Shown: positions 1 to 9,993 of the stretch, piece by piece | How positions within the stretch are numbered: position 1 is the first letter of the stretch | Layout: every line of letters starts with the position of its first letter | Assembly: GCF_020099275.1 (NCBI RefSeq) | Contig: NZ_CP083646.1 | Location: 1,054,001 to 1,118,000, forward strand | From: Corynebacterium falsenii | GTDB lineage: Bacteria > Actinomycetota > Actinomycetes > Mycobacteriales > Mycobacteriaceae | Length of the DNA stretch: 64,000 bases | Direction of reading: 5' to 3' | Program-made: the position numbers and the translations under genes | The notes under the pieces: model-generated | Databases searched by the model: none | Seen by the model: only the letters and a program-made list of their open reading frames with translations | What the model was told of the DNA's origin: nothing

Positions 1-628
1 CAAGGAAGCGAGGGTGATCGCGGAAACCACGGGGCAGGACCTCTCGGCGGCGCGGATGGACGTGATTGCCGATCGCATTGAAGGGCAGGTTGATGGGCAA
101 GTTCATGGGCAAGTTCATGGTGCAGGCGAGACCGACGCGCATGACGGGATCGCTGACCCCACTGTCCGAACCGTCACCAAGATCCACGTGCACGTGTTCC
201 GCATGGTGCAAGGGCCAGGTTTCATTCCCGGAGTCGGTGTGATCAGCCGCGAGGAGGCCGATCACATGCAATTCCACGCGGACAGCGTGGACGATGCCAC
301 TCCTCCGGAACCGAGGGGCGGGTACACGCCCACCGCGCAGCAGAAAGCATTCGTTGCAGGACGTGATGGATGCTGCCGGTTCCCGGGCTGCGACGTGCCC
401 GCCACGCTGTGCGACAAGGACCACATCGAGCCCTACGATCACGACAACCCCGCGGCTGGCGGGCCGACCGATGTCGCAAACCTCCAAAGCCTCTGCCGAA
501 CCCACCACAACCTCAAAACCAATAAGTTGTGGCACGCCTCAACATCAGACGGTGGCTACACGATCGCATGGGTCAACACCCATGGCGAAGAGTTCACCAC
601 CTACGCGAAAGGAATCCTGCCGAAGTAG
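1..628 (+). CDS. HNH endonuclease, DUF222/13E12 type, C-terminal part
   Basis: The reading frame is open at the left edge, so this is the 3' part of a longer gene (family members are about 450-650 aa). The visible part ends in an HNH nuclease domain: a zinc-type CRFPGCDVPATLCDKDH segment, then HIEPYDHD and LCRTHHNLKT, giving the H..N..H metal and catalytic residues. Ahead of it is the usual DUF222 spacer, here with a short GQVD/GQVH repeat. It is clearly diverged from the two other HNH genes in this window (26364-28244 and 38761-40587). The family (the 13E12 repeat proteins of mycobacteria) is multicopy in actinobacteria; its role is unknown, and nuclease activity is inferred from the motif. 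Confidence 0.85.
   Translation, partial: KEARVIAETTGQDLSAARMDVIADRIEGQVDGQVHGQVHGAGETDAHDGIADPTVRTVTKIHVHVFRMVQGPGFIPGVGVISREEADHMQFHADSVDDATPPEPRGGYTPTAQQKAFVAGRDGCCRFPGCDVPATLCDKDHIEPYDHDNPAAGGPTDVANLQSLCRTHHNLKTNKLWHASTSDGGYTIAWVNTHGEEFTTYAKGILPK
83..118 (+). repeat. 12-bp tandem repeat, 3 units, inside the HNH gene
   Basis: Three units of GGGCAAGTTCAT (the first reads GGGCAGGTTGAT) encode GQVD-GQVH-GQVH in the linker ahead of the HNH domain. It is in frame, so copy-number change would not disrupt the gene. Confidence 0.8.
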
Positions 629-640
629 AGACCTGCTCCA

Positions 641-1492
641 CTAAAGCTCGGAGAGTACCTGCTCCACCTCCGCCACAGCGGAAGGAGCGCCAGCCACGGA
701 CCACGTCACCCCAGCGGCATCGACCCGGGTGGCGCGACCGCCCGCGCCTTCCACCAAGGCCCGGCCCGGCAACCAATCCCACGACGCTACCGAGCGCTGC
801 ATCCAGCAGCCCATCTCGCCACCGGCCACGCCACCAAGGTCGATGGAGGCTGACCCTAACATCCGCACCGTCGCAAACTCACCAGCGACCGCGACCCACG
901 CTTTGGCCAGGGTGGCGTCGGAAAAATCGGTGGGGTGCAGGTAACCACCCAGGCACGTGTCGGCGCGGGACACATCGGCGACTGTCACGGCGGCACCATC
1001 GCGGGTGGTCGGAATGTCCGGTCCGCCGAACCAGGTGTAGCCCATCGCCGGGCGGTGCACGGCGCCGAAGATCAGGCGATCCGGATCATTCGGGTCGCCC
1101 TCGACCAGCGCCAACGCAGAGCACCAGTAGTCCGAGCCGGTTGTGAAGTTGTATGTGCCATCCACCGGGTCGATCACCCACGTACGCCCGGAGGAGGATT
1201 CGGCGCGGGTGCCTTCCTCGCCGAGCAGGCCATCATCGGGGCGGATAGCGCGTAGTGCGTCGCCGATGAACTTCTCGGCGGCTCGGTCGGCTGCGGTGAC
1301 AACGTCGCTCACCGAGGTTTTTGTTTCGGTGGTGAGGCCGGATTCGCGCATGCGCCAGGCCAACCGGCCGGCGTTGTACACCAGGGCTTGGGCGAGGTGC
1401 TCGTCCCCGTCGTCGACATGCGCCACGATGAACGTCTTAATGATCGCGTTGAGCATGTCTTCGGGAATGGGGGAGTTGTTGAGAGAATCCAT
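641..1492 (-). CDS. Inositol monophosphatase-family phosphatase
   Basis: A 283-aa protein of the Mg-dependent IMPase superfamily. Visible metal-site motifs are GEEGT (residues 91-95) and DPVDGT (108-113), with WDWLPG near the C-terminus, the family's third signature. Members dephosphorylate inositol phosphates, histidinol phosphate, PAP or sugar phosphates; the substrate cannot be told from motifs. Corynebacteria carry such genes beside the prfB-ftsE-ftsX-smpB cluster, but the sequence does not look like the HisN I remember, so no symbol is given. The start is chosen at MDSL; an ATG nine bases upstream (1501) and a TTG at 1537 are alternatives, the latter overlapping the divergent prfB start. 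Confidence 0.85.
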   Translation of the reverse strand: MDSLNNSPIPEDMLNAIIKTFIVAHVDDGDEHLAQALVYNAGRLAWRMRESGLTTETKTSVSDVVTAADRAAEKFIGDALRAIRPDDGLLGEEGTRAESSSGRTWVIDPVDGTYNFTTGSDYWCSALALVEGDPNDPDRLIFGAVHRPAMGYTWFGGPDIPTTRDGAAVTVADVSRADTCLGGYLHPTDFSDATLAKAWVAVAGEFATVRMLGSASIDLGGVAGGEMGCWMQRSVASWDWLPGRALVEGAGGRATRVDAAGVTWSVAGAPSAVAEVEQVLSEL

Positions 1493-1517
1493 GACTCCCA
1501 TTGTGCATGCTGCCGGG

Positions 1518-1523
1518 TAGACT
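1518..1523 (+). promoter_or_regulatory. -10 box of prfB (leaderless)
   Basis: TAGACT ends 8 nt before the prfB ATG, so transcription should begin at or next to the start codon; no Shine-Dalgarno sequence precedes it. Confidence 0.6.
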
Positions 1524-1531
1524 TGCGCATT

Positions 1532-2662
1532 ATGCAACCGGAAGTGACCGCAGACCTGAACGACTTGAACGGCACCCTCACCACGATCGAGAAGGTGCTG
1601 AATCTAGAAGAGCTTTCCGATCGCGCCCGCGAGCTGGAGGATCAGGCGGCCGATCCGTCGCTCTGGGATGACCCGGATCATGCGCAGCAGGTGACTTCCG
1701 AACTATCTCGAGTGCAAAGCAAACTCAAGAAGGTCCGCGGCCTGCGCCAGCGGCTCGACGACATCCCCGTCATGTACGACATGGCCGAAGAAGAGGCCGC
1801 CGATGATCCGGAAGCGGCCAAAGATGCCGCGTCCATGGCCGATGACGAGCGCTCCGAACTGCGCAAGGAAATCGAGTCCTTGGAAGTCACCACCATGCTC
1901 TCCGGGGAGTACGACCAGCGTGAAGCCGTGGTAAACATCCGCTCCGCCGCCGGTGGCGTGGATGCCGCCGACTGGGCGGAAATGCTCATGCGCATGTACA
2001 TCCGCTGGGCGGAAAAGCGCGGCCAGAAGGTCGAGGTCTACGACATTTCCTACGCCGAAGAAGCTGGCATCAAGTCTGCTACCTTCGTGGTGCACGGCGA
2101 GTACATGTATGGCGAACTGTCGGTAGAGCAGGGCACGCACCGCCTCGTACGTATTAGTCCCTTCGACAACCAGAATCGCCGCCAGACGTCCTTCGCGGAG
2201 GTCGAGATCCTGCCCGTCGTGGAGCAGACCGACCACATCGATGTCGATGAGAACGAGGTGCGCGTGGATGTGTACCGTTCCTCCGGCCCCGGCGGCCAGT
2301 CAGTGAACACCACGGACTCCGCCGTGCGCCTCACGCACATCCCCACCGGCATCGTGGTGACCTGCCAGAACGAGAAATCTCAGATCCAGAACAAGGCCTC
2401 AGCCATGCGGGTGCTCCAGGCGAAGCTGCTGGAGCGCAAGCGCCAAGAAGAGCGCGCTGAGCTCGATGCCCTCAAGGGCGACGGCTCGAACTCCTGGGGC
2501 AACCAGATGCGCTCCTACGTGCTGCATCCCTACCAAATGGTCAAGGATCTCCGCACGAATTACGAGGTCAATGACCCGTCGAAGGTCCTCGATGGGGACC
2601 TTGACGGGTTCCTCGAAGCCGGGATCCGCTGGCGCATGGCCCAGCAGCAGGAGTCGGCGTAG
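1532..2662 (+). CDS. prfB: Peptide chain release factor 2
   Basis: A 376-aa class I release factor that reads UGA and UAA and triggers peptidyl-tRNA hydrolysis on the ribosome. The catalytic GGQ lies in [20 protein letters not shown]. The codon-recognition tripeptide is SPF (in [14 protein letters not shown]), which marks RF2 rather than RF1 (PxT). The gene is one continuous frame; the in-frame UGA and +1 programmed frameshift of enterobacterial prfB are absent. The ATG at 1532 is chosen because the family N-terminus begins here and a -10 box lies just upstream. It is divergent from the IMPase gene. Confidence 0.96.
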   Translation: MQPEVTADLNDLNGTLTTIEKVLNLEELSDRARELEDQAADPSLWDDPDHAQQVTSELSRVQSKLKKVRGLRQRLDDIPVMYDMAEEEAADDPEAAKDAASMADDERSELRKEIESLEVTTMLSGEYDQREAVVNIRSAAGGVDAADWAEMLMRMYIRWAEKRGQKVEVYDISYAEEAGIKSATFVVHGEYMYGELSVEQGTHRLVRISPFDNQNRRQTSFAEVEILPVVEQTDHIDVDENEVRVDVYRSSGPGGQSVNTTDSAVRLTHIPTGIVVTCQNEKSQIQNKASAMRVLQAKLLERKRQEERAELDALKGDGSNSWGNQMRSYVLHPYQMVKDLRTNYEVNDPSKVLDGDLDGFLEAGIRWRMAQQQESA

Positions 2663-2713
2663 CCCCAGCCCCGACTCTCGGCCCCCAACCTCGGCCCAGC
2701 GTGCTACTCGCTC

Positions 2714-5700
2714 CTACGGGGTCAGCCCGTGGATGTAGCCGAACCGGTGTTCAGTGGTGGACACAGCCTGCTCCAGCAGCAGCGGCAGCAGCTCGCGGCG
2801 GCCGTCCGGCAGCACATCCTGATCCAGTATCACCGAACCGGATTTCGCGGCCGCCTCGAAGAACTCATCCGGGGTGTCACCCAAACTACGGATGCGCGCC
2901 GACTCCGCGGTAGCGATTTCCTCCGCGAAGTCTCGGTCGGAGGACTTGCGCATCTGCTCACCTAGCTCGCCCCATTCGCGGGCGACCTCTGGAGTGGCGG
3001 AGATGTCCAGGTCCGTGCCCGTCGCGGCGGAGGCCAGCTTGAGACGCAGCACGTCGCGCGGCTTTGTGTTGGGGTTCACGCGCACGCGCAGCGGCTCCAG
3101 CAGCGGCTTGTAGCGGAACACATTGGATTCCACGACCAGCGCGGTCTTGTCATGTTCCACGCCGAATTCGGTGGACATGGCGTAGGCGTCGGATTCCGCG
3201 GCCCGGCGCAGCCAGACGTGATCGTCCTTGTCCAGCACGGGCGAGCCCAGGCCACGGATTTCGCGCAGCAGCTGGGTGATGTGCGTGGGCAGGGTGCCGG
3301 CGGCGAGTTCGCTGATGTCGCCCTCGGTCCACGTGCCCTGCTGGGCCACGTAGTTCGGCCCGCCGGCCTTCGCGCCGTTGCCGATGGAGGAGTTCTTCCA
3401 TCCACCGAAGGACTGGCGCTGCACGATAGCACCGGTGATGCCGCGCTCGATGTAGGCGTTGCCCACCTCCACGCGCTCGCGCCAGTAGGCGCTTTCCTCT
3501 ACGTCGATGGTGTGGATGCCTCCGGTGAGGCCAAACCCGGTGGAGTTTTGCCACTCGATTGCCTCGTCTAAAGTCTCGGCGTGCATGATGCCCGCAACGG
3601 GGCCGAAGCATTCGTGGGTGTGGAACCACGATCCGGGCTTGACGTTATCGCGCAGGCCCGGGCTCCAGAGGGTGCCTTCCTCGTTGAGCTTCTCCGGCTT
3701 GACCAGCCACTTTTCGCCCTTTTCCAGGGTGGTGAGGCCGCGCATCAGCTTCTCGCCGGGCTCTTCGATCACGCCGTTCATCCACGTGGAGATGTCCGAG
3801 CCCGGACCCACCTTGATGGACCGCACGGCGTCGACGAGCTGGTTGATGAACCGCTTGGACGTGCCCATGGATCCCACGGTGATGATCAGCGAGGCCGCGG
3901 AGCACTTCTGGCCAGCGTGGCCGAAGGCGGACTTGTACACGTCGGCCACCGCCAGGTCGGGGTCGGCTGATGGCGTCACGATGATGGCGTTCTTGCCGGA
4001 GGTCTCGGCGTTGATCACCATCTCGGGCTTCCAGCTGCGGAACAGTTTCGCGGTCTCGGACGCGCCGGTGAGGATCACGGATTCCACGTCTGGGTGGCTG
4101 ACGAGGCGCTTGCCGGCGTCTGCTTCGTCGGCGTTGACGAGCTGCAGCACGTCCTCGGTGATCCCGGCCTCGCGGAGGATGTCCACGAACACCTCGGCGA
4201 TGCGTAGCACCTGCGGCGCGGGCTTGATGATCGCGCACGCACCCGCTGCCAGGGAGGCGAAGATGCCGCCCAGCGGGATGGCGATGGGGAAGTTCCACGG
4301 CGGGGTGATCACCACGGAGCGGTACGGGGTGAACACGGATCCGCGCACGTGGTCGAGCTGGCGTGCGGACTCGGCGTAGTAGCGCGCGAAGTCGATGGCC
4401 TCGGAGACTTCCGGGTCCGTCTCGGCGATGGTCTTGCCGGCGTCGAACACGGCCGCGGAGATCAGCTTCGAGCGGTTGTTGGCCAGCGCGTCGGCGGCCT
4501 TGTCCAGCACCTCGGCACGCTCCCAGCCGGTCTTCTTCGACCATTCAGCGGAGGCCTTCAGGCAGCGCTCCACGGCGGCGTCGACGGTATCGGTGTCCGT
4601 GACCAGCGGGCTCTTCGGTTCGCCGGGGTCGTTCTTCGGATCGAGGATCTGCCGGGCCCATTCGCGGTTGGCGGGCAGCACGGGGTCGGTGTCCGGCTCG
4701 TTGACGAAGTTGCCGGGCAGGCCTTCGGATTGGCAGCCCTTGTTCCCGGCCTCTTCCTCCAAGCGGTTTTGGGTCCGACGCCGCCCCGCGAATGTTTCCC
4801 AACGGTCGCGAACGGAGTTCCGGAAGCGCAGCTCCTGGCTCTCCATGGGGGTCATTCCGGACAGGTCATCATCGTCGTCTTCCGGGGTGAACAGGGCGTA
4901 GAGGAAGTTCTGGCGGGCGCCGTTTTCCTCGAGGCGGCGCACGAGGTAGCTGATGGCCACGTCGAAGTCTTCCTTCTTCACCACCGGGGTGTAGAGGATC
5001 AGCCCGCCGACGACGTCCTTGACTGCCTTGGCTTGGCCGGGCGCCATGCCTTGGAGCATTTCGATGTCGAGCTGGTGTTCCACGTTGCGGGCCACGGACA
5101 GTTCGTGGGCGAGCGCGACGTGGTAGAGGTTGTGGCTGGCCACGCCCACGCGGATGTTGTCGGCGTGTTCCTTCTGCAGGATCCAGTCGACGAGGCGGAG
5201 GTAGTTGGCGTCGACCTCGGCCTTGGTGAGGTAGGTAGCCTGGGGCCAGTCGTGGACTTCGGAATCCACGCGTTCCATGGAGAGGTTGGCGCCCTTGACG
5301 AGGCGCACCTTGATCTTTGCGCCGCCCTTGGCGCGGCGCTGCTTGGCGTACTCGGCGAGGGTCTGCAGGGCCCCGAAGCTGTCGGGCAGGTAGGCCTGAA
5401 GCACAATGCCGGCTTCGAGGTCGCGGAATTCTTCCTCGTCCAGCAGTTCCATGAACAGCTTGATGGTGAGGTCGAGGTCCTTGTACTCCTCCATGTCCAT
5501 GTTGATGAAGGGGTGGGGGTCGCGCTTCATGGCCTCGCGGTAGAGCGGGCGGAGGCGTTCCTTGAGACGCTCGGTGGAGCCTTCGATGTCCCAGTGGTTC
5601 AGTTGGCTGACCACGCTGGAGGCCTTGACGGACACGTAGTCCACGCGGGGGTTCTTCAGCAGTTCCACGATGTTGTCGAGGCGCCGCTGTGCCTCGGCTT

Positions 5701-6211
5701 CGCCGAGTACGGCTTCGCCCAACAGGTTGAGGTTGAGGCGGAAGCCTTCTTCAGCAGACGAGTCGAGGAGTTGGTCGAGGGCCTTCGATTCGGCGTCGAG
5801 AACAAGATGGCCCACGGTGGCGCGCAGGTAGTTGCGGGCGATGGGCATGACCACGTTCGGCAGAATGGGCGCGGCGATGGAGCCGGCGGTGACGAGGATG
5901 GTGTCCAGCAGACTCATGAATCCGGGCACGGGCGCGGTGCGCTTGAAGGGGTGCGCGATCTTCATGAATTCCTTGGCCGCCACCTTGTTGTCTTCGGGGC
6001 GGGCCACGCGGTCGACGAACGCGAAGGTGAACTCCACGCCGTCGGGGTCGTGCACCATGTCGGCGAGCTGCTTGGTGGACTTGGAGGTCTCTTCGACCTC
6101 GAGCCATTGCTCGGCGCGGCGGATGGCGGCGGAGACGTTAGCTTCGACGTCTTCGCTGTTCGGCGGTGGGGTGTGGGCCTTGGTGGGGTCGGAGGGGGAG
6201 TTGGTGCTCAT
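2714..6211 (-). CDS. putA: Bifunctional proline dehydrogenase / P5C dehydrogenase
   Basis: A 1165-aa PutA that oxidises proline to P5C (FAD-dependent) and then glutamate semialdehyde to glutamate (NAD-dependent). The N-terminal proline dehydrogenase barrel carries RLVKGANLSMERVDSE near residue 305 and VASHNLYHVA. The aldehyde dehydrogenase half has PWNFPIAIPLGG, the base Glu736 in NAETSGKN and the nucleophile Cys770 in GHAGQKCSAA, 34 residues apart as is typical. A further C-terminal domain follows. I see no N-terminal ribbon-helix-helix DNA-binding domain, so it is probably purely enzymatic. AGGAAG about 7 nt upstream supports the ATG. It lies 112 nt downstream of the AbgT-type transporter gene in the same direction. 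Confidence 0.96.
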   Translation of the reverse strand: MSTNSPSDPTKAHTPPPNSEDVEANVSAAIRRAEQWLEVEETSKSTKQLADMVHDPDGVEFTFAFVDRVARPEDNKVAAKEFMKIAHPFKRTAPVPGFMSLLDTILVTAGSIAAPILPNVVMPIARNYLRATVGHLVLDAESKALDQLLDSSAEEGFRLNLNLLGEAVLGEAEAQRRLDNIVELLKNPRVDYVSVKASSVVSQLNHWDIEGSTERLKERLRPLYREAMKRDPHPFINMDMEEYKDLDLTIKLFMELLDEEEFRDLEAGIVLQAYLPDSFGALQTLAEYAKQRRAKGGAKIKVRLVKGANLSMERVDSEVHDWPQATYLTKAEVDANYLRLVDWILQKEHADNIRVGVASHNLYHVALAHELSVARNVEHQLDIEMLQGMAPGQAKAVKDVVGGLILYTPVVKKEDFDVAISYLVRRLEENGARQNFLYALFTPEDDDDDLSGMTPMESQELRFRNSVRDRWETFAGRRRTQNRLEEEAGNKGCQSEGLPGNFVNEPDTDPVLPANREWARQILDPKNDPGEPKSPLVTDTDTVDAAVERCLKASAEWSKKTGWERAEVLDKAADALANNRSKLISAAVFDAGKTIAETDPEVSEAIDFARYYAESARQLDHVRGSVFTPYRSVVITPPWNFPIAIPLGGIFASLAAGACAIIKPAPQVLRIAEVFVDILREAGITEDVLQLVNADEADAGKRLVSHPDVESVILTGASETAKLFRSWKPEMVINAETSGKNAIIVTPSADPDLAVADVYKSAFGHAGQKCSAASLIITVGSMGTSKRFINQLVDAVRSIKVGPGSDISTWMNGVIEEPGEKLMRGLTTLEKGEKWLVKPEKLNEEGTLWSPGLRDNVKPGSWFHTHECFGPVAGIMHAETLDEAIEWQNSTGFGLTGGIHTIDVEESAYWRERVEVGNAYIERGITGAIVQRQSFGGWKNSSIGNGAKAGGPNYVAQQGTWTEGDISELAAGTLPTHITQLLREIRGLGSPVLDKDDHVWLRRAAESDAYAMSTEFGVEHDKTALVVESNVFRYKPLLEPLRVRVNPNTKPRDVLRLKLASAATGTDLDISATPEVAREWGELGEQMRKSSDRDFAEEIATAESARIRSLGDTPDEFFEAAAKSGSVILDQDVLPDGRRELLPLLLEQAVSTTEHRFGYIHGLTP

Positions 6212-6323
6212 GTCTTGCTCTTCCTGGAGTTGGGTGGGTGATCAGCTGAGGAAGGGCAGGGCGACGGGAGGCCGGTCGCCATCGGGTCGTATGCGTGATG
6301 CCATTAGCTCCAACCTATACCTT

Positions 6324-8093
6324 TTAGCCGCCTGCGGGGAAGGTCATGGGAGAACCTGGGCCCAGCGGGATGCCGATGAGCCACCAGATGGCGAAGAAGA
6401 TGAACCAGCCGAACAGCATGGACATGGAGTACGGCAGCGCCAGGGACATGAGGGTGCCGATGCCAGCCCGGCGGTAGTAGCGCTGCAGGAAGGTCAGCGC
6501 TAGGGCAAAGTAAGGGCTCATGGGCGTGATGATGTTCGACGGGGAATCACCGATGCGGAAGAGCATCTGGGTGACTTCGGGGGAGTAACCCACGTACATG
6601 AACATGGGGACCACGATGGGTGCCATGAGGGCCCATTGGGCGGAGCCTGAGGTGATGAACAGGTTGATCAGCGCCACGAGCACCACGAAGGCGAGGAACA
6701 GCACCAGCGGCGGCAGGTTCGCCTTTTGCAGCAGATCCGCGCCGGTGATGGCGGTCCAGGAACCCAGGTTGGAGGCGGTGAACCAGGCGAGGAACTGGGA
6801 GACCACGAAGAACAGCACGATCATGGGGATGAGGGTTTTCACGCCGCGGCCCATGAATTCGGGGATGTCGGAGAGTTTCGTGATGGTCTTGGCGACGATG
6901 CCGTAGACGAGGCCGAGCACGAAGAAGGCCAGGGTGATCGGCACGGTGACGGCGCGGATCAGCGGGCTTTCCATCACCGCTCCACCGGGGCCCTGCAGTG
7001 GGGAGCCAGGGATGAAGAGCAGGCCGAAGTAGATCGCCAGGCAGATGACGGTCGCGATGCCCGTGGCTCCGAGGGCCTTCTTCTCGATGGGCTCCAGGGT
7101 GAGCTGCTCGTTGAGCTCGTCTTGGGTGAGGTCCTTGGCCGGCTTCTCGGAGCCGGTGTCGAAGCGGAGCTCTTCGTAGTCGATGTCATCGTGGTCGACG
7201 AGTTCGCGGGCCTTCTTGTTGATGAATAGCTCGGTGACCACGGTGATGATGAGCGCGAGGATCACGGCCGAGGCGGTAACGAAGAAGTAGTTCGCCAGCG
7301 GTGAGACCTCGTAGTTGGGGTCCACGATCTGCGCGGCCGGGGTGGAGATACTGGCCAGCAGCACGTCGGTGATGTTGAGGATCAGTGACGAGTTGAAGCC
7401 GGCGGAGGAGGCGGCAAAGGCCACCATGGCGCCGACGATCGGCGAGCGTCCCACGGCGCGGAAGGCCATGGCGCCCAGGGGGATGAGGATCACGTACACG
7501 GCGTCAGAGGCGATGGATCCCGTCACACCCGCGATGGCGACCACGAAGGTCAGCATCCGGGGGCCGACCTTGGCCACGATGGAGCGGATCACGGCGTTGA
7601 TGAGTCCGGCATGTTCAGCGACGGCCACGCCGAGCATGACGACCACGACCACGCCGAGCGGCGGGAACTCCACGTAGTTCTTCACCGCGTTGGAGACGAT
7701 GTCTGATAGTCCACTGGGAGTGAGCAGGTTGGTGACCTGAATCTTCTCCCCGGACTGCGGGTCGGTCGCGGACATTCCCACGAGCGATCCGATCCAGCTT
7801 GTCAGGAGCACAAGTCCGCCGAGGATGACGAACAGCCAGAATGGGTCGGGGAGCTTATTGCCGAGGCGTTCGACCGCTCCGAGGAAGCCGGAGGCTTGTT
7901 CTTTGCCCTCCTTGCTCTCTTTGCCCTCCTTGCTCTCTTTGCCCTCCTTGCCCTCTTTGCCTTCCTTGCCCTCTTTGCCTTCCTTGCCCTCTTTATCTTG
8001 CTGGCTGCGTTTGTTCGTCTCAGTAGTGACGGTGTCCTTGGTGTCGTCCTTGGCGTCGTCCTTGGCTTCGTCTCTCGTGTCGTTCGACATCAT
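6324..8093 (-). CDS. AbgT-family transporter
   Basis: A 589-aa polytopic membrane protein of the AbgT family, known for p-aminobenzoyl-glutamate uptake and, in some members, proton-driven sulfonamide efflux. Recognisable blocks are PDPFWLFVILGG at the first membrane span, FNSSLILNITDVLLASISTPAAQ, and ITSGSAQWALMAPIVVPMF with IGDSPSNIITPMSPYFAL near the C-terminus. Unusual is a cytoplasmic N-terminal tail of about 65 residues containing a long KEG/KES repeat. The start is ATG-ATG (MMSND) behind GAGGACGA; either ATG is possible. It precedes putA on the same strand and may be read through into it. Confidence 0.9.
   Translation of the reverse strand: MMSNDTRDEAKDDAKDDTKDTVTTETNKRSQQDKEGKEGKEGKEGKEGKEGKESKEGKESKEGKEQASGFLGAVERLGNKLPDPFWLFVILGGLVLLTSWIGSLVGMSATDPQSGEKIQVTNLLTPSGLSDIVSNAVKNYVEFPPLGVVVVVMLGVAVAEHAGLINAVIRSIVAKVGPRMLTFVVAIAGVTGSIASDAVYVILIPLGAMAFRAVGRSPIVGAMVAFAASSAGFNSSLILNITDVLLASISTPAAQIVDPNYEVSPLANYFFVTASAVILALIITVVTELFINKKARELVDHDDIDYEELRFDTGSEKPAKDLTQDELNEQLTLEPIEKKALGATGIATVICLAIYFGLLFIPGSPLQGPGGAVMESPLIRAVTVPITLAFFVLGLVYGIVAKTITKLSDIPEFMGRGVKTLIPMIVLFFVVSQFLAWFTASNLGSWTAITGADLLQKANLPPLVLFLAFVVLVALINLFITSGSAQWALMAPIVVPMFMYVGYSPEVTQMLFRIGDSPSNIITPMSPYFALALTFLQRYYRRAGIGTLMSLALPYSMSMLFGWFIFFAIWWLIGIPLGPGSPMTFPAGG
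7899..7994 (-). repeat. KEG/KES triplet repeat in the AbgT N-terminus
   Basis: Residues 34-65 are about eleven KEG or KES units encoded by 9-bp DNA units. The segment is highly charged, should be disordered, and is prone to slippage; copy-number changes would stay in frame. Confidence 0.85.
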
Positions 8094-8318
8094 TCGTCCT
8101 CGTTCGGGGGCATGTCAGTCAGTATCCGCTCGAAGCAGTCGCTCATAGCGTTTCCCTAACACTAGCGGGCATTCATCGGTTTGTGTGATTCACGGCACTA
8201 TTTCCTGCCCTCACCCTGTTCGCCATAACTCCACAGCAAGCGGCAGTAACACGAGTTCACACCGGCAACAACAGCATTCATCAGCACCACTGGGCTTCAA
8301 TAGTCACACCGTCTTCGC

Positions 8319-8324
8319 TAGACT
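8319..8324 (+). promoter_or_regulatory. -10 box of ftsEX (leaderless)
   Basis: TAGACT ends 8 nt before the ftsE GTG. The hexamer and the bases around it resemble the prfB promoter at 1518. Confidence 0.6.
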
Positions 8325-8332
8325 GGCTCCCT

Positions 8333-9022
8333 GTGATCACATTCGACCAGGTTTCTAAGAGCTACAGGACGTCCACCCGCCCCGCCTTGGACAACATTTC
8401 CGTGACGATCGATAAAGGCGAGTTCGTCTTTCTCATCGGCCCCTCGGGCTCCGGAAAGTCCACATTCCTCCAGCTCATGCTGCGCGAGGAAAAGGTGGAT
8501 TCCGGCGATCTCTACGTCGCCGACTACCACGTGAACAAGATCAAGCGCTCCCAGGTGTCGAAGCTGCGCCAGAAGATCGGATATGTCTTCCAAGACTTCC
8601 GCCTGCTGCAGAAGAAGAACGTCTTCGACAACGTTGCCTTCGCCCTCGAAGTCATCGGCAAGAAGCGCTCCGAGATCGAGACCCTCGTCCCCGCGGCGCT
8701 GAAGACCGTGGGCTTGGAGGGTAAGGAAAACCGCTTCCCCCACGAACTATCTGGTGGCGAGCAGCAGCGCGTCGCCATCGCCCGCGCCTCGGTGAACAAG
8801 CCGCTGGTGCTGCTGGCCGATGAGCCCACGGGCAACCTCGACCCGGATACGTCGTCCGAAATTATGACCCTGCTCAACCGGATTAACCAGAACGGCACCA
8901 CGGTTGTCATGTCCACCCACGACGATGTTGCCGTGGACTCCATGCGCAAGCGCGTCATTGAATTGTCCAAGGGCAAACTCGTCCGCGACGATGCCCACGG
9001 CGTGTACGGCGTCGGCCGCTAG
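8333..9022 (+). CDS. ftsE: Cell division ATP-binding protein FtsE
   Basis: A 229-aa ABC ATPase that with FtsX controls peptidoglycan hydrolases at the septum (RipC-type endopeptidases in actinobacteria). Walker A is GPSGSGKST (residues 36-44), the signature is LSGGEQQR, Walker B is [11 protein letters not shown], and the switch histidine is in STHDD. The GTG start is fixed by the -10 box immediately upstream. ftsX follows 22 nt downstream, so the two form an operon. Confidence 0.95.
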   Translation: MITFDQVSKSYRTSTRPALDNISVTIDKGEFVFLIGPSGSGKSTFLQLMLREEKVDSGDLYVADYHVNKIKRSQVSKLRQKIGYVFQDFRLLQKKNVFDNVAFALEVIGKKRSEIETLVPAALKTVGLEGKENRFPHELSGGEQQRVAIARASVNKPLVLLADEPTGNLDPDTSSEIMTLLNRINQNGTTVVMSTHDDVAVDSMRKRVIELSKGKLVRDDAHGVYGVGR

Positions 9023-9044
9023 GCATAGGGGAGAAACGAAACTG

Positions 9045-9947
9045 ATGAAATCAAACTTTGTATTCCGTGAGGCGTTCTCCGGCCTGCGCCGCAACGCCAC
9101 CATGACGATCGCCATGATCATCACCACCGCGATCTCGCTGGCTCTCCTTGCCACCGGTTTCCTGCTGACGAGCATGACCGAGCGCACCAAGGAGATTTAC
9201 ATTGACCGCGTCGAGGTGATGGTCCAACTGGACGATAAGATCTCGGCCAGCGACCCTGATTGTTCGACGCCCGAATGCTCCTCCCTCATGGAGGAACTGA
9301 AGGGTGACCCAGGGGTCGATACCGTCACGTATCGCAACAAGCAGCAGTCCTATGACCGGTTCGTGCAACTGTTCAAGGATTCCGATCCCCGGCTCGTGGA
9401 GCAGACTAGCGAGGATGCCTTCCCCGCAGCGCTTCACGTTCGCCTGACGGATCCCACGAAGACCGGCCCGATCGACAAGATCCGCGACAACCCGGCCGTG
9501 GTCAACGTCGTGGATCAGGGCGATGACCTGCAGGCCGCCACGGCCAACCTGGATTCGATCAGGAACGCCTCGTTCCTCATCGCGGCCGTGCAGGCGATCG
9601 CGGCGATCTTCCTCATCATGAACATGGTGCAGATCACCGCATACTCGCGCCGCAACGAGATCAGCATCATGCGCATGGTCGGTGCATCCCGCTGGTACAC
9701 CCAGGCTCCGTTCGTGCTGGAGGCCATGATCGCCGCCTTCGTTGGCGCCGTGCTCGCCGTGGCAGGCATGTTCCTGGCGAAGATCCTCGTGGTCGACCGG
9801 GCGCTGAAGTCGCTCTACGATTCTCAGATCATCGCCCGCATCACGAACAGTGATATCTGGTTGGCGTCGCCCTTCGTGGTTATTGTGGGTGTGCTCGTCG
9901 CCGCCATTACCGCCCAGGTCACCCTGCGCTGGTACGTGAAGAACTAG
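9045..9947 (+). CDS. ftsX: Cell division permease FtsX
   Basis: A 300-aa FtsX: a short cytoplasmic N-terminus, TM1 (about 20-41), an extracellular domain of roughly 120 residues, then three C-terminal TM helices, as in the family. The extracellular domain contains two cysteines (CSTPEC), which could form a disulfide. The chosen ATG follows AGGGGAGAAAC; longer readings into ftsE lack support. The protein transmits FtsE ATP hydrolysis to cell-wall hydrolases outside the membrane. Confidence 0.95.
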   Translation: MKSNFVFREAFSGLRRNATMTIAMIITTAISLALLATGFLLTSMTERTKEIYIDRVEVMVQLDDKISASDPDCSTPECSSLMEELKGDPGVDTVTYRNKQQSYDRFVQLFKDSDPRLVEQTSEDAFPAALHVRLTDPTKTGPIDKIRDNPAVVNVVDQGDDLQAATANLDSIRNASFLIAAVQAIAAIFLIMNMVQITAYSRRNEISIMRMVGASRWYTQAPFVLEAMIAAFVGAVLAVAGMFLAKILVVDRALKSLYDSQIIARITNSDIWLASPFVVIVGVLVAAITAQVTLRWYVKN

Positions 9948-9978
9948 ACGCCCCAGATCCCTTAGTCCAGATCCTTGG

Positions 9979-9984
9979 TAGGCT
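9979..9984 (+). promoter_or_regulatory. -10 box of smpB (leaderless)
   Basis: TAGGCT ends 9 nt before the smpB ATG, giving smpB a promoter separate from ftsEX. Confidence 0.5.
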
Positions 9985-9993
9985 CGACTCGTT

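Noticed and set aside
641..1255. Plus-strand frames opposite the IMPase gene
   Set aside because: Arg/Pro-rich shadow translations; the minus-strand protein has clear catalytic motifs.
1532..1700. Programmed +1 frameshift in prfB
   Set aside because: The gene is one frame with no early in-frame TGA followed by a shift; the enterobacterial autoregulation is absent.
4349..6241. Long open frame of 630 codons on the plus strand opposite putA
   Set aside because: It lies wholly antisense to a fully supported PutA, has low-complexity Val/Gly/His/Glu text typical of a mirrored high-GC gene, and no family motif.
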